From Archilochus colubris (Eukaryota; Chordata; Aves; Apodiformes; Trochilidae), in assembly GCA_023079485.1 (NCBI GenBank), contig CM041090.1, positions 36,606,874-36,670,873 of the forward strand: a stretch of DNA of 64,000 nucleotides, written 5' to 3'. Made by a program: the position numbers and the translations under genes. Positions 37,069 to 48,985 of the stretch are shown one piece after another (position 1 is the first letter of the stretch; the number at the start of each line of letters is the position of its first letter). The notes below the pieces were generated by a model. The model searched no databases, was not told the DNA's origin, and worked only from the letters and a program-made list of their open reading frames with translations.

Positions 37069-38735
37069 CATGGCCTGCAATCAGAGCAAGTTTAACTCTC
37101 ACACAGGGGACTGCCGGATCAGAGCAAACTGGACAATGCCACCTGCTTTAAGCAAGCAAGAAGTATTGCAAGAGGTTCTTTATTTTATTTACAGACGTTT
37201 CTATCTTCCACCTGAAATGCAAATGGAATTCTTTGGTCAGTGACTCACATCCAGCTTCCCATGAACACTGGAAACACTTTACACATCACAAAAGGTATTT
37301 AAAACAGCAGTATATAATAATTACACCTGATTTGTATTAATGACATGATATTAATGAGAATGAGGCTCCTACTAATATTCTCCCTTTGAAGGAATACAAA
37401 TGTTTCCTTTCCACTGCCTTCCTAATTCCCTTTTTCCCAAATAAAGGAAACAGTCAGATGTTAACAAACATTGTTCTGTGGAGTAAAACTCACCCAAGCA
37501 ACTAAGGGCCTGGAGTTTCTCAATTAAATAATAAGGCTGTTCTTGTTCAGAAAGATCTTCCTGAAAAGCAGGAATCTGCTCTTTCAGGAAATGAAGACAA
37601 GAGAAAAGTAGGGATAGTGGCAATCTATACACAGGAGTTTAACTAAAGGGGGAACTTGCTCTTACTGAGCAAAATCACTGGAAGCAGCAGCACAATGTTT
37701 GCGCAACACAACTCTGCAGACAGAGCCATGGATGGTGTCAGGAAAGGGGAGGAAAGTGAAATGCAATGTTTGTTTGGGAGCCAAAAGAGAAAGGGCATGT
37801 CTCATGCTAAACCTATCTGCTTTGGCAGTATTCCTGTAAAGATCACGAACTTGTTTTGATCACTAAATATAGCAGAGAAAAGGAATCTACTGCAAGTAGC
37901 TCTCTCGGGCAGCGCTCACAGTTTTTACACAGGCAGAAGGAGAGCACAAAGGAGAGATTTGCCAAGCAAATGGCAAAAGAAGCTTGCCAAATTTGAAGGG
38001 CAAATTACAATTTAAATGATAGGTCCTAGCCTGCCAGCTGTGAATTCATCAGCTTCTTTCTCAAGCGTGTCTGATTGAGGCTACAGCAATGCAAACCACC
38101 ACCCATCCCCTAGCACACCTCTGCTCTGATCTGGAGGGGCCACCTCTCCAAGGAGTGAATTTTACATATCCATATAATTCTTCCAGCTGAAAACTCCCCT
38201 GAAAGTGGAAGTCAGGTTCTTGTTTGTTTGGTTTTATACCTTCTGCCCCATGAACTTCAAGGATTGTGGACAGAGCAGACTTTCTACAAATGCAGCCTGC
38301 ATGCTCACATGCCTGTGTGGGTTTTGCAGATCTGAAAAGGGATTTTCCACAGTGTTGTCTCCCATCCCACTCTGACTGACCCTCTGCTGCTGGAGAAAAC
38401 CAGTGCCTTGCTTGGGCAATTCAGCACAGCCTCCACACTGCTCCACTAAGTAAAGCACTTCTGTTTACTGCTTCAGACAAATAAATGCCTTTCATTTTGC
38501 TTTCAAATTAGTTGTTTTAGGGGAGAAAAAAACCACACACCTAAATCTCTGTGACTTAATAGCATAGTCTCAGGCCACTAGAGTAGCTTTTTGTATGCAG
38601 TGAAAACCAGGCCAAACATTGTTATTCTTACCAACACTGTTGCCAGAGAATCCCCAACAGCCAAACTACACACAGACAACCCAAGAGAAAGAACTTGGTG
38701 CTACACACCAACCTGCTAGAATAAACTGTTCTCAC

Positions 38736-38782
38736 TACACACACACACACAAAAAAACCCAAACAAAACAAACCAAACAAAA
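38736..38782. repeat. CA microsatellite followed by A/C-rich tract
   Basis: Eight CA/AC units run directly into AAAAAAACCC and AAACAAAACAAACC-type sequence. Confidence 0.9.
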
Positions 38783-39033
38783 GAGATGCAATAGCCAAGG
38801 ACTCCAAATCAGAAATAGCCCAGAGTAAATGATGCTTTACTTATTTCAGGCATCCTCCTCCTCTGAGGGGCCGGGGTCTCCTCACCAGTGTCTGAATCAT
38901 AGACCTGACCAGGCTGCTTTCTTTGAGGATCAGGACTTCTTCCAGTGGAGACAAAACGGGACAAATGCCCGTGAGCGTCTCCCTCACTGACTGGCAGTGA
39001 TATTACTGACGCAAAAGGTACTTATGGGCAAGT

Positions 39034-39441
39034 TCAGTCAAGCAACAGAGTAGGCGCATTGCATAAGGGGAGCTGCAGACCCATTCCCTGCCAGGCTGGG
39101 CAGCCAGGGTGAGGCCAGGGCCAAGCCCCTGGGGTAAGCCACAAGCCACATCTGGCCACCCGGGCCAGCTCCAGCCCACTCAGGCATCTTCTGTACAGTC
39201 TGCTGACACATTCCGCTCGGAGACACCGTCCAGAACGAAACTCCAGCAAGGAGATGGCGTGTGACCGCCCTTGGAACAGGATATGCTTCAATTTCCTTAC
39301 AGTCCACGTACTGGCTTTTGGTACAGTAAATGCCTGCACTGAGTTTTTTGGAGAAGCTTTGAAAGAAGGAACACGTTCAAAGTCACCTCCAAGCTTTTCA
39401 AAGGTGAAGCTTTCATTCACATGGCTGTAAAGCCATTCCAA
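39034..39441 (-). other. Unrecognised 135-codon open frame in SYNE2 intron 1
   Basis: A minus-strand frame opens with MEWLYSHVNESFTFEKLGGD and stays open for 135 codons in a patch with more CpG than its surroundings. The first 60 or so residues look protein-like (mixed charged and aromatic residues); the C-terminal half is rich in Trp, Pro and Leu and looks like read-through of noncoding sequence. A second overlapping frame (39038-39307) is also open. I do not recognise the product. It could be chance, an alternative exon, or a decayed retrocopy. Confidence 0.3.
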
Positions 39442-40597
39442 GTCTACCTACAGACCGAGTATGGCACAACTGCTCTGCAGGAACAGTTTGCTCACACCTA
39501 TGTTGCACAAGTGCCTGCTTCCTCCCCCTCAAGAACTACTGAGGTGCCCTGGGAACATACCCAGGAAGAAAATTCAGGTTTTTCACTCCTCCGAAACTAA
39601 GTCGGCTCTGCTGTTACTTCCTTCTTACAAAAACAAGCTCCACTTTCCCCATCCCAGGGGTATTTCATCACTAACATCCCTCCCAGTTCTGCATAAGAAA
39701 CAACTCTGCAAACAATATATCAGGCACTTTTTTTTTCTTTAAAAAAAAACAACCAACACTAAACCTGTCAGTCCACTAACGGTGATACCACATGTTACAG
39801 TACAAGTGGTTGATGAAGCAGATGACAATACAAGGAAATACCTTGAATTGATCTTCAGTGGTTGTTTTTGGAGACTGGCTTTTCTCCCAACTCTTATTTA
39901 ATAGCTTGCTCTTGCCCTCCTCTTCCCAGCTGTTCTCTCTGGGATCGAATTGCAATTTGTTTCACCTCTTGGGCGTTCACCACCAGACCTAAGCAGAACT
40001 TCAAACAGAATCAAATCCCAGCTCATACAATGTGTTTTTTCTATTTCACTTTTTATCATATTCTTTCTCACATTTCAAAAAAGATAGACAAATGCTCTGA
40101 TATTTGTCCAAAATCAGAAGTGCACAGGATCCATTTAAAACTTGGTACTTGCCTGTACTTCATATCTCTGCTATATGAGCAGATTGCTTCAAATTCTCCC
40201 CCTCAACTCATTTAGCAAAGGAAATCTTTCTGCTGTATACTGGCTCTCTGTACAGGAGGAATTTTATCCTTAACCTACCTGGTTTACCTGTTCAGATAAG
40301 TGAGGCTTTTTCCAAAAGAGCTGATGATTTTTATTTCTGTGTTAAATAACACAGTGGCAGCATCAGCACTTCAGAGCAGACCAGGTCACAGCTCCCTGTG
40401 CAGCTCCAAAGCTCCCTGAGCTTCCCATTAAGGTGCACGATGCAAGTTTTAGATACATCACATTAAAAAGTTTCTGCACATTATCTGCACACCACTGAAT
40501 AATCATGCATGCTGCCTTGGGTCTCTGTGAGCCTGAAGCAGAGCACATTTACTCCTTCAAGGTCTAGCAGTTTGCTGCAGACTGATAGCAAACACAC

Positions 40598-40660
40598 AAT
40601 CACAGAACTGTCATGGTTGGGAAAGACCTACCATCCACACCAGCCCATTGGAAACACAAT
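40598..40660 (-). mobile_element. CR1 LINE 3' tail fragment
   Basis: AATCACAGAACTGTCATGGT followed by TGGGAAAGACCTACCATC is an inverted, diverged CR1 3' end about 60 bases long. Confidence 0.7.
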
Positions 40661-43600
40661 AATTCCATTATGTACCAGAACTATGGATTTTTGGCAGAGA
40701 AAAGACAGGGAAAGGAGGATGACTAACAGCCTATTATTAATTTTGCAAAAAGTTTTCACAAAAAGGAAATCGGTACCTACCAGGTGAGGTCCGCCAGCAA
40801 GTGCTGGGCAGTCAGACTTACCCGAGGGAGAGCAGCAGATCACAAGGCAGCTGCAAGGAGGTGGGGCAAGGGAAGGAGCACACCTCTGGGAGCTTCAGTC
40901 ACCCTCATTGCTTCCACCCCTGCCACTAACCTGATGTGCAGCCTTGCAAAAGCCACTCTGCAAATCCCCTTTGGCCTCTTATTTATACCAGAAGACTAGT
41001 GCTGTGGGTCCAGCCCAGTGCTTTTCTGAATCCAATGACTGACCAGGGGAGGAGGATGGCATTGAACTGGACTGCCTTCTCTCCAGTCTCAGGTAAAGCC
41101 CATCACGCACACTGCCTTACACTGCACAGACCACACAGGCACCAAGCCTGGTGCAAACAAGGGCACCAGGGGTCTCCTGTGAATCTCTGCTGGGATATTG
41201 GACATGTTGGCTCAGATTCAGGTCTCCTGACATCGAACAGCTACAAGGAAGATGCCTCCATGAGCTTTCATTGTTTGAGCTCTGAAGAAACAATGGACAG
41301 AAACAGGCACTTTTAGGGTAGTTTGTCCGATGTATTTTTAGATGTCCAATTCAGTGTGGATGAATCACGGTCCAAAAGTGTTTGCTCCTCTCTAGTGACT
41401 ACGAAAGGAATCTGGAGAACAGTCTCTCATGCAGTTAATGATGTAGCTCAGCAGCCTTTTAAGATGTGCAAAAAGCAGTAAGCAAAGAAACACACCCCTG
41501 GGCTTACACTTCAGTGAGAAAGAGCATCTCTACCACACACACATTGTTCATGAGCTCTGTGCCTCCCTCCCTCATCAACACCTTGTAATTAAACAATATG
41601 CAACCACCTTCACCAACAGGGCCTGGATTAGTTGTGTTTTGTTCAGTCCTTGGACTTGAAGTTTTCACCAAATATTCTGGCCAGCAAAGCTCCACCATTG
41701 CTCACTATACAAGAGCCTCCAAGAAGCAGGACATGCTGCTTGTGGGTCAGCTTTCATTCCTCTCCCTGCATCATGTAGGTGGTTATTAACAACAAAAAAC
41801 AATCCAACACAGAAGTATCAGTAATACAAACTGAACCAAACCCTGAAGTGTTCTGAAGTGTCTTTACAACTGCACCATGGCCAGCTGTACACAGGTCATT
41901 TGCCACAGACCACAAAGCATGTTCAGCAGGATACTCATTCCCCTCTCTACCTTGCCCTTTCACTCCATCATTCTCCAACATCCTGTCTTTCTCCTGGCAA
42001 CTGACAGGCCAAAAGATTCAGAATGCTAAGTTTATTCCAATAGAACCCACATTTCTGCCTCCTCCCTACACTCCCATGTAAGTGATTACAAGTGCTTTGT
42101 TTTCTGCCTAATTGTCACTTCCTTTAATAGAACTAGAAGCCTGAGCTGTGAAGCTCAAATAACCAATATAATTCTTTTCTCTCCTTCACCATCCCTGGCC
42201 ACAAACACTACTTGTATCAGCATCAGCAACTCCTTGAAAACCTTTGGAGCCAATCTGTGCAGCTGCATTGTGTTGGGAGCTATCAGCAGGCTGCAGGAGG
42301 GTTAGAAAGCAAACATGCCTCTCTACTAGAGGCTGAAGTTAAGCCCAGAGTCAAAACTCTGCCCCATTTCCTTTCATGTGGGGAGATAACAACCTGTTCT
42401 GTACTAGCCCTTTCCCAGGCACAACTTTATGCTCTTTTCTTATGTGTGCAGAACACACAAGAACTAAACAGAAGTGTTTTCCCCACTTCTGCCCCTCTCC
42501 TGTTCCTTTGGAATCTCCATAGAAGCATCTTGCTTCATCTCCTGCTGTCAACATTGTGATTTAGGTGATCTATAGAGGATGTCTTCTTGGTATCCTCACT
42601 AAATCTGGTCGCAGACCTCACTAAATGAAGGTCGCAGGAAGCTGGCCCGTATTCAGAGATGTGTTTAGCCTTCCCACCTCCACTCTGAAATCCTTTTGTA
42701 GACAAAATGCTCTGGACATCAGATGCTTTCTGCCCTCTCAGCATTAACCCAGGCCAAAATATCTTCACCCTTCACAATGACTACTTGCTGCTGACACCCT
42801 TCATGCTCCATGGGGTGCAAGTCAGTCCAGGAAGGGTAAAGCAGTCTAAGCCACACCCTGTGGGGTACCATGCACCATATTTTTTTGACTGATAGTCCAG
42901 TAGTTGCAGCTGCTACTGCAGGTATGATCCCCTGCTCCTCCAGGGGAAGATGCACGTAGGCACTGGAGTAGGCAAGGTAAACTTAGTTTGTCCCTTAGAA
43001 TGGATATACCACTTGTACTCCCAGACATATGTTTAGAATCCAGACAAAGTCAGCCACAAGAGCTGAAGTAAAGGGCTCTCCCAGACCCAAGTCAGGTCTC
43101 GATCCCTTCCACAGAACACAGCTGGAAAAAATCAGATCAACCTGATCTCCTAGTGGTTACATGGCCACCTCTGTCTTACTTACAGGAGTCTTCCACCCAC
43201 ACTGGCCAAGGATGAAATTCAAGCAAAGCAAGCTTAGGTGAGAGGTGTATGAAATGTCACCTTCCCTTTAATCACAGCTTATGGATCCAGTCCTGAAGTG
43301 TTACTCATATGGAGCTGCACACTCCACAGGTATAATCCCACCCCCTAATCCCACCACTTGTTCTAACAGGCACGTTGCTAGGAGTGGGTCCATACCACCA
43401 CCCCCTAGAAGTGGGTCTACTTTGACAGGCTCCTCCAACTACGTCCTCTCCCACATCTAAAAGTCACAGCATTTCAAAATAAACAGCAAGAAAGCCAGAG
43501 CAAGCATGGAGGCACACATGGCTCATTCTTTCAAGACAAGAAACAACACAGCACATCACAACCTGATAGGTGCTCTCCCACACTGCCAGATCTTAGGGAA

Positions 43601-45434
43601 ACTCTTCAGTTGTGGTAAGGCAAGAGATAAACATCTCTCTGCACATGCACAGAATAAGCACCTCAGCTGGTAGACTTTTAAAGCCAGTATTTATTGTGCC
43701 CCAGGGAAGAAAAGAAATTGGGTAAATAGGCTGAAAGGCATAGCTGTGCTAGGAAGCATTTGGACTGCCTCTTGCATCTCTCCGTACAAACCCAGCCTTT
43801 GAGAGTCCACATCTAAAACAGAGCCACAGTTGCTAAGAAAACAGCGCAGCAAACAGATGTCAGGAGATGATTCATGGAGTAAGGGCATATCCCTGTACTA
43901 CAGATAAACCAAAATGAATGAGGCTCTTTATACCTGATCTTCCAAGCTGTGCTTCTTCATGCTCTCTTTGGGAATTTTTCTTTAATTCATTCCTACAATC
44001 AGATGGCGAGGGAACCGAGCAGAGCTGAACTCACTGTTTGTGGAATTAATTACTAGTAAAGGGGGTTTACAATGTATATAATGAACTCAGTAAAATGGTT
44101 AAACTGGCCCATTTTTCCCCCTGAAACAAAGCATTTTTCTCATGAAACAGGAAGCAACTTTCCCCAGAGACCTATCAGAAGAAGTAACATAAAACTCATA
44201 GATAAAAACTGCAAAGGAGTTTTTAATAGTAGTGAGGCTTTTTTTTTCTTTTGTTACTTTCCCTTACATCACAAAACTTAAAATTAATGACTAGGGAGAT
44301 AAAGCATTTTCAACCTATTAGATCATTAGCCAGTAATGCATGCCACTTCTTGAATTACTTCATTGTGTCTATGCTTAAAATCTTTGCCTGACAAATAAAT
44401 AAAAAATAGCTAGCTCACTATGAGACCAGCAGAGTGCTACTGACACCAACAAAGCTCTTGATTATTTTAATGAACTTTTGATCAGCTTCTGCTGTAGAAA
44501 AAAGAAGTTTCTTTGCCTCTCTTAAACCATCATGCTCAGTTCTTAATAAGGTATAATATCAGGGGCACTTAAAATACAGTTTCCTGAGGTTATTTGTAAA
44601 GAACTGTTTAAATAAAAGGCCTTTGATAATTTTTTATAGATACCTAGAGTAAAAAGGCAATTATCATTCACTGCCTTTCATTATGAAGAAGGGAAGAACA
44701 TGATTTATACACTTGTGAATTTGTATTTGCAGAGCATCCTGCACAAGGGAAGCTCAAACATTGCTGCTGTACCCATCAGTACAGGTTAATAGGTTTTATT
44801 GGTGTCACCACTGATTTTTCACCATTCTGTGTGTCCCTGCCCATCCCTCTCTGCTTCAACTTGTCCCCACCACCCTTGCTGGCAGACACCAGGGCCACTG
44901 CTCCCCTGCCACCGCACGCTCACTCCACACCACCCCATTCCCCTCCTGCTATGACGTCCCTTCTTCTGCCTTGGAAATCAATTATTTAGGCTGCCCTGAT
45001 TTCAGCATGAGGTGGCTGTGCATGTGCCTGTGGGGTGGTGGATACTGTTGTTGTGGACAGCATTCACAGCCACCACCGAGCTCCTCGGAGCTATAAAACC
45101 ACCCCAGAAGTGGCTGAAGCCCGTGACTCATCTAACCAGGCGCCAGAGGCCACGTGTGTCCCTCCTGCAGGTATTGCATTTCAAACAGAGGTATAAACAG
45201 ACATGCCCGCCGAGCTGCAGTTGTGTTGGCTTGGCCAAGAGTTGCAATAACTAGCCAAGAGCCAGCACGTGGCACTTACATCTTTGTCTGTCTGTCCTGT
45301 GACAGGAGATTGCGCCAAAAGCTGAGAGGGAGGATAACGTGGGAATGAATGATGGAAAGAGGGGAACAAGACAGATGGGACATTGGGCACCCTGAAAGAG
45401 GGAAGCATAGATAGAAGGAACACACAGTCACTGA

Positions 45435-46433
45435 TCATAAAGAGGTTTTCAGAAACCCCCAAACAAATCTCTTCGAAGTTTTTTCTCTGCACACTTTGAA
45501 TAAGCCAAGGAGCTTATTATAGAGCACCTGCTCCACCTCCCAGTTCCTCCAGCAGACCTCAGGGGAAAAAATGAAGGCAGAAAAATGACCCCATTTTGAG
45601 GGGAAGCAGGGAGAGGACTGAGGTGAAAGGAGGACAGGGAGCTTCCTCTGAAATCCACAGACACACAGCACCTGACACAACTTAGAGATGCCCCACGTGT
45701 CGCATCCCATGGGCCACAGTAACACAGATCCGCAATAACTGCTCCGAGAGGAAGCAGGAGGCTTCCAGGAGTCCTTGAAAGATGGGAGAGGAGGAAGGCA
45801 GGAGGGAGGATGGCACGCAAGGCGGGGAAGAGAAAGGTGCCGAAGTGCAGTGGGAAGAACAGAAAGCGCAAACCCCTCAGCAGACAACCTAGGGCAGCAG
45901 AGCGACCTGGCATTGGTGAGACAGTGACTGAAGCAATGCCTGTACCTGCCTGTACTTCGCAGGGAAGCAGCTACTCCTTTTCTCACTGGTGAGAACTTTG
46001 CCTGGATGAAGTATCCGCCGCCAGTTTCCAAATACACAACCCAAGAGATAACGCCTTCAAAAGTGATAACCATGCCAGGCGTGGGGGAGCAAGGAAGCGC
46101 CGCGTACCTGCACGACCCCTCTCCAGGGCTCACTCCCCTCCGCCTCAGGAGACGCCGACTCCGGCTTTCAGCCGGGGAAACTCTGCCGGCGGAGCTGCCG
46201 GGCGGACACCGCCGCGGGAGGGGCGGACATCGCTCCGGGAGGGCGGGCAGGGCCCGTCGGAGGCGGGAGCTCACACAAGACCCGGCTCCCGCGCCGGCCC
46301 TGCCCCGCCGCGCTCCCCCGCTCTCCCGAGCCAGCTCCCGCCGCTGCCCCGCACTTGTTTTTCCTCTTTTCCGCGGCAAAAGGGCTGGGAGAGAGGGGGA
46401 GAAAGCCGCTCCGGCAGCGGGGTCTCCCCGCAC
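45435..46433 (-). other. 332-codon open frame just inside SYNE2 intron 1
   Basis: The longest uninterrupted frame on either strand starts inside the CpG island and runs 215 codons beyond it into sequence of ordinary composition. The encoded sequence is Arg/Pro/Ser-rich at first, then Ser/Leu/Cys-rich, with no domain I know. It lies directly downstream of exon 1 on the same strand. Composition explains the first part; the second part is less easily explained. Coding status is unknown. Confidence 0.2.
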
Positions 46434-46689
46434 CCCCTGTTCAGCGGCGTCCCGCGGGGAGGAGGGAGACTAGGGGGGGACGCGGGCGGTGCCGAAGGTG
46501 AAGCCGGCACCGAGGGAACAAAGGCGGACGGGAACAAAGAGCGGCAGGTACCGCCGCGGCGGTGGGGAGCGGGGCCGGGTCGGGCTGAGCCGCCGCTCCC
46601 CGCACAAAGGCTGAGCCGGGCCGGGCCGCGCCGCAACTTCCCGCGGGCGGCTCCGGCGGGGCAGACTCACCGCGGACGCAGTCCCGGCA

Positions 46690-46756
46690 TCGGCGGCGGC
46701 GGGCGCGGGTGGCGGCGGCGAGGGCGGGCGGAGGAGGAGAAGGAGGAGGAGGAGGG
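46690..46756. repeat. GGC/GGA triplet-repeat tract in CpG island
   Basis: CGGCGGCGGCGGGCGCGGG leads into GGCGGCGGCG and then a GAGGAGGAGAAGGAGGAGGA run. It probably lies within the 5' UTR exon of SYNE2 or at its start; on the SYNE2-sense strand it is C/T-rich. Confidence 0.85.
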
Positions 46757-46845
46757 ACCGACCGCTCCCCGCCCCGGCCGCTGCCAGCGAGCGAGCGCGG
46801 TCCCCGCCAGCGGGCGGGAAGGCGGCGCGGACGCGGCCCCCGCAG

Positions 46846-46864
46846 CCCGGCCCGGCCCGGCCCG
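46846..46864. repeat. (CCCGG)n short repeat
   Basis: Three to four CCCGG units in the CpG island, upstream of or near the presumed SYNE2 start. Confidence 0.9.
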
Positions 46865-47031
46865 ATACGGCCGGCGCTCCGCCTCCGCCCGCCGCGGCGG
46901 GAGGGCCCAGCGTGCCGGGGCTGGGGGGGCTCCCTGGGGCGGTCTCCTATCTCCGCAGACGCGTCTGGTGTCAGCCCGGGGCAGGGAGCTGCGGGCAGGG
47001 AGCTGCAGTCGCTTTGCACCCAGAGGAAGCC

Positions 47032-47452
47032 ACGGAGATGATCAGGGGGCTGGAGGACCCCTCTTGTGAGGACAGGCTGAGAGAGTTGGTGTTGTCCAGC
47101 CTGGAGAAGGCTCCGGGGAGACCTTATAGAACCTTCCACTACCTGAATGCGATAGAGGAAAGCTGGAGAGGGACTTTTTGTAGCGACAGGAGGAGAGGCA
47201 ACAGTTTCAAACTGGAAGAGGGGAGATTTAGATTAGACATTAGGAAGGAAATCTTTCCTGTGAGGGTGGTGAGGCACCGGCACAGGTTCCCGCAGAGAAG
47301 CTGTGGCTGCCCCATCCCTGGAAGTGTTCAAGGCCAGGTTGGATGGGGCTTGGAGCAACATGGGCTGGTGGGAGATGTCCCTGCCCATGTCAGGGTGTTG
47401 AAACTAGACAATCTTCAAGGTGCCTTCCAACCCAAACCATCTGAGTCCATAA
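47032..47452 (+). mobile_element. CR1 LINE 3' part next to the SYNE2 CpG island
   Basis: It begins with AGATGATCAGGGGGCTGGAG and passes through AAACTGGAAGAGGGGAGATT and TTCAAGGCCAGGTTGGATGG. It ends with CAAGGTGCCTTCCAACCC and an altered tail. It is plus strand, so it points away from SYNE2. It is about 420 bases, 5'-truncated, and starts only about 70 bases beyond the island. Several CpGs persist in its first 270 bases. Confidence 0.93.
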
Positions 47453-48867
47453 CTCCCACACCTCCCACCCAAGGATGCCAGTTCCCTGCCAGAACACCCC
47501 CAGAGAGCCCCACGTCTGTGTGTCTGCCATGGGATGCCCAGCGAGAGCAAGGGGACAGTCACCAGCTCTCCACACACTCCTGTCCTCACCAGTCTTGGGT
47601 TTTGTGCTTCAGGTTTCCCAGTGTTTTCCCTCCCAGCACTAACAGAGACAGAGCTGCTCATTCCACCCGTGGAAACAGCCAGGCAAGGCGAGACACACTA
47701 TGTGTGTTTGTGCTTTGGTAAAGGGGTGTGCTGGAAGCAAGTCAGAAAACCCATGTGTTGATAAGAACTGTTTCCTTGTCCGGGAAGATTTAGGATCAAA
47801 GTCATAGATCAAAGACATAAAAGGCTTGTGTGTTGTTACAAGTTGGCAGCATCCCCAAACTGAATTTAGAAAATCAGGTATAAAAAGGTATAAAAATTGG
47901 AGACCTCTCCAGTTCTTCCAGACTTCATAGCCCTCTCCCAGATCAGCTCCCTTTGTCGTACACTCAGATCCCAGGAAGCAGTTGCCTTCCACTCTTACAG
48001 GTGCGGGCTCCTTCCCCATCTCCCAGGACATGATCACCTGGCCCTGCCCAGCCAGATGTCTGGAAAGGTAAATGGGGGTCAGTTTTTTGAAAATGGAGCA
48101 AATTGGGGGGTTTTAGAATTTCAGAGGAGCTTCTTTCTGAAGGGAGGAGAGCAAGGGTTTTCTTAGACTTATTTCTATTTGATACTGGATAGCTTTGGCC
48201 TTCTACTTCATCAAGTGAGAAGATATAAATATTGAGATGGAGATTTGCTTTACACACCCAGAGGTCAGCCAGATATACAAAGAAAAATGTAACTTTCCAA
48301 AAGCCACTTCCTGTCAGTGCCAATACATTGAGTTGCTCCTCAATCTGTGCTGATAAAATATCAACAAACTTTAAAAAGTGGAAGCATTTGAGGGTCTGTA
48401 TTTGGAGTCTAAAAAGCCAAATGTACCTACCTAGTCAAGCTTCTCTTTATACCTACAGATGTGTCTAAAGAAGTTCTGCCAGATTTGGAGCCCTGATTTT
48501 TTTAAAAGGATTTTTTTTCTTTTCCATGTGAAAGTAAATCCCTGTACCTTTTTGTTTCATTCAGAGCCCAAGAACACTGACTTTCAGAAGCATCAATCAA
48601 AGCTGGTTACAACTTGACTACCCTGCCTTGGCAAACACCTGGTCTGATTCATGCTGTACTTGAAACAAATCAACATGAGTACTCCTTGTGCAGTTCTTTA
48701 CTAGTTTTTTTGAGGATTAATGACAGTATAGTGTCTTTGACCCTCTATAGACATGGCTGAAGGCAAAGGGATGCATTCAGGCTGTGCTGTAGTTTCCTAA
48801 CTTCTGACTGATTTACTACTTTTGATTGCCAGATGTCAATCTTGTGTTTAAGGAAGGAGAGAAGAAA

Positions 48868-48985
48868 ATCATAGAATCACTGAATAGTTTGTGTTAGAAT
48901 AAAGCTTAAAGATCATTTATTTACAACCTCTCTACATGGGCAGGATACCTCCCACCAGACCAGGTTGCTCAGGGTCCAATATTGC
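48868..48985 (-). mobile_element. CR1 LINE 3' fragment, old
   Basis: AAAATCATAGAATCACTGAA opens an inverted CR1 3' end, followed by a diverged AAGATCATTTATTTACAACC and CTCCCACCAGACCAGGTTGC. It is recognisable for about 115 bases; traces may continue further. Confidence 0.8.

Larger units (their letters stand above)
29002..46664 (-). other. SYNE2: SYNE2 intron 1
   Basis: A 17.7-kb first intron between the CpG-island exon and the start-codon exon. It contains two tiny CR1 tails (30286-30350, 40598-40660), a 24-bp duplication (30801-30848), poly-T (34676-34709), purine-rich and CA repeats, an AT-rich TAATTA cluster (about 32166-32218), and two unexplained open frames (39034-39441, 45435-46433). 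No conserved exon is recognised. Confidence 0.75.
46671..46900 (-). other. SYNE2: SYNE2 noncoding exon 1 (5' UTR), upstream end approximate
   Basis: The minus strand carries a strong donor, GCG|GTGAGT, whose intron side occupies 46665-46670, inside the CpG island. Exon 2 starts with a 3' splice site and only 37 bases of leader, so a separate upstream noncoding exon is required, and this is the best site for its 3' end. The transcription start cannot be read from sequence, so the upper limit is a guess within the island. The exon would include the triplet-repeat stretch at 46690-46756. Confidence 0.6.
46080..46965. promoter_or_regulatory. SYNE2: CpG island, presumed SYNE2 promoter
   Basis: Over about 900 bases the sequence becomes very GC-rich with dense CpG, against AT-rich flanks. 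It contains several GGGCGG/CCGCCC Sp1-type boxes (for example near 46213, 46243 and 46885) and no evident TATA box at a sensible distance from the exon 1 donor. This is the pattern of a housekeeping-type dispersed-start promoter. The island spans the exon 1 donor, and its lower half lies in intron 1. Divergent plus-strand transcription is possible but not shown by the sequence. Confidence 0.8.

Noticed and set aside
46912..47721. 269-codon plus-strand open frame
   Set aside because: It starts in the GC-rich island edge and runs through the CR1 copy at 47032-47452; explained by composition and the repeat.
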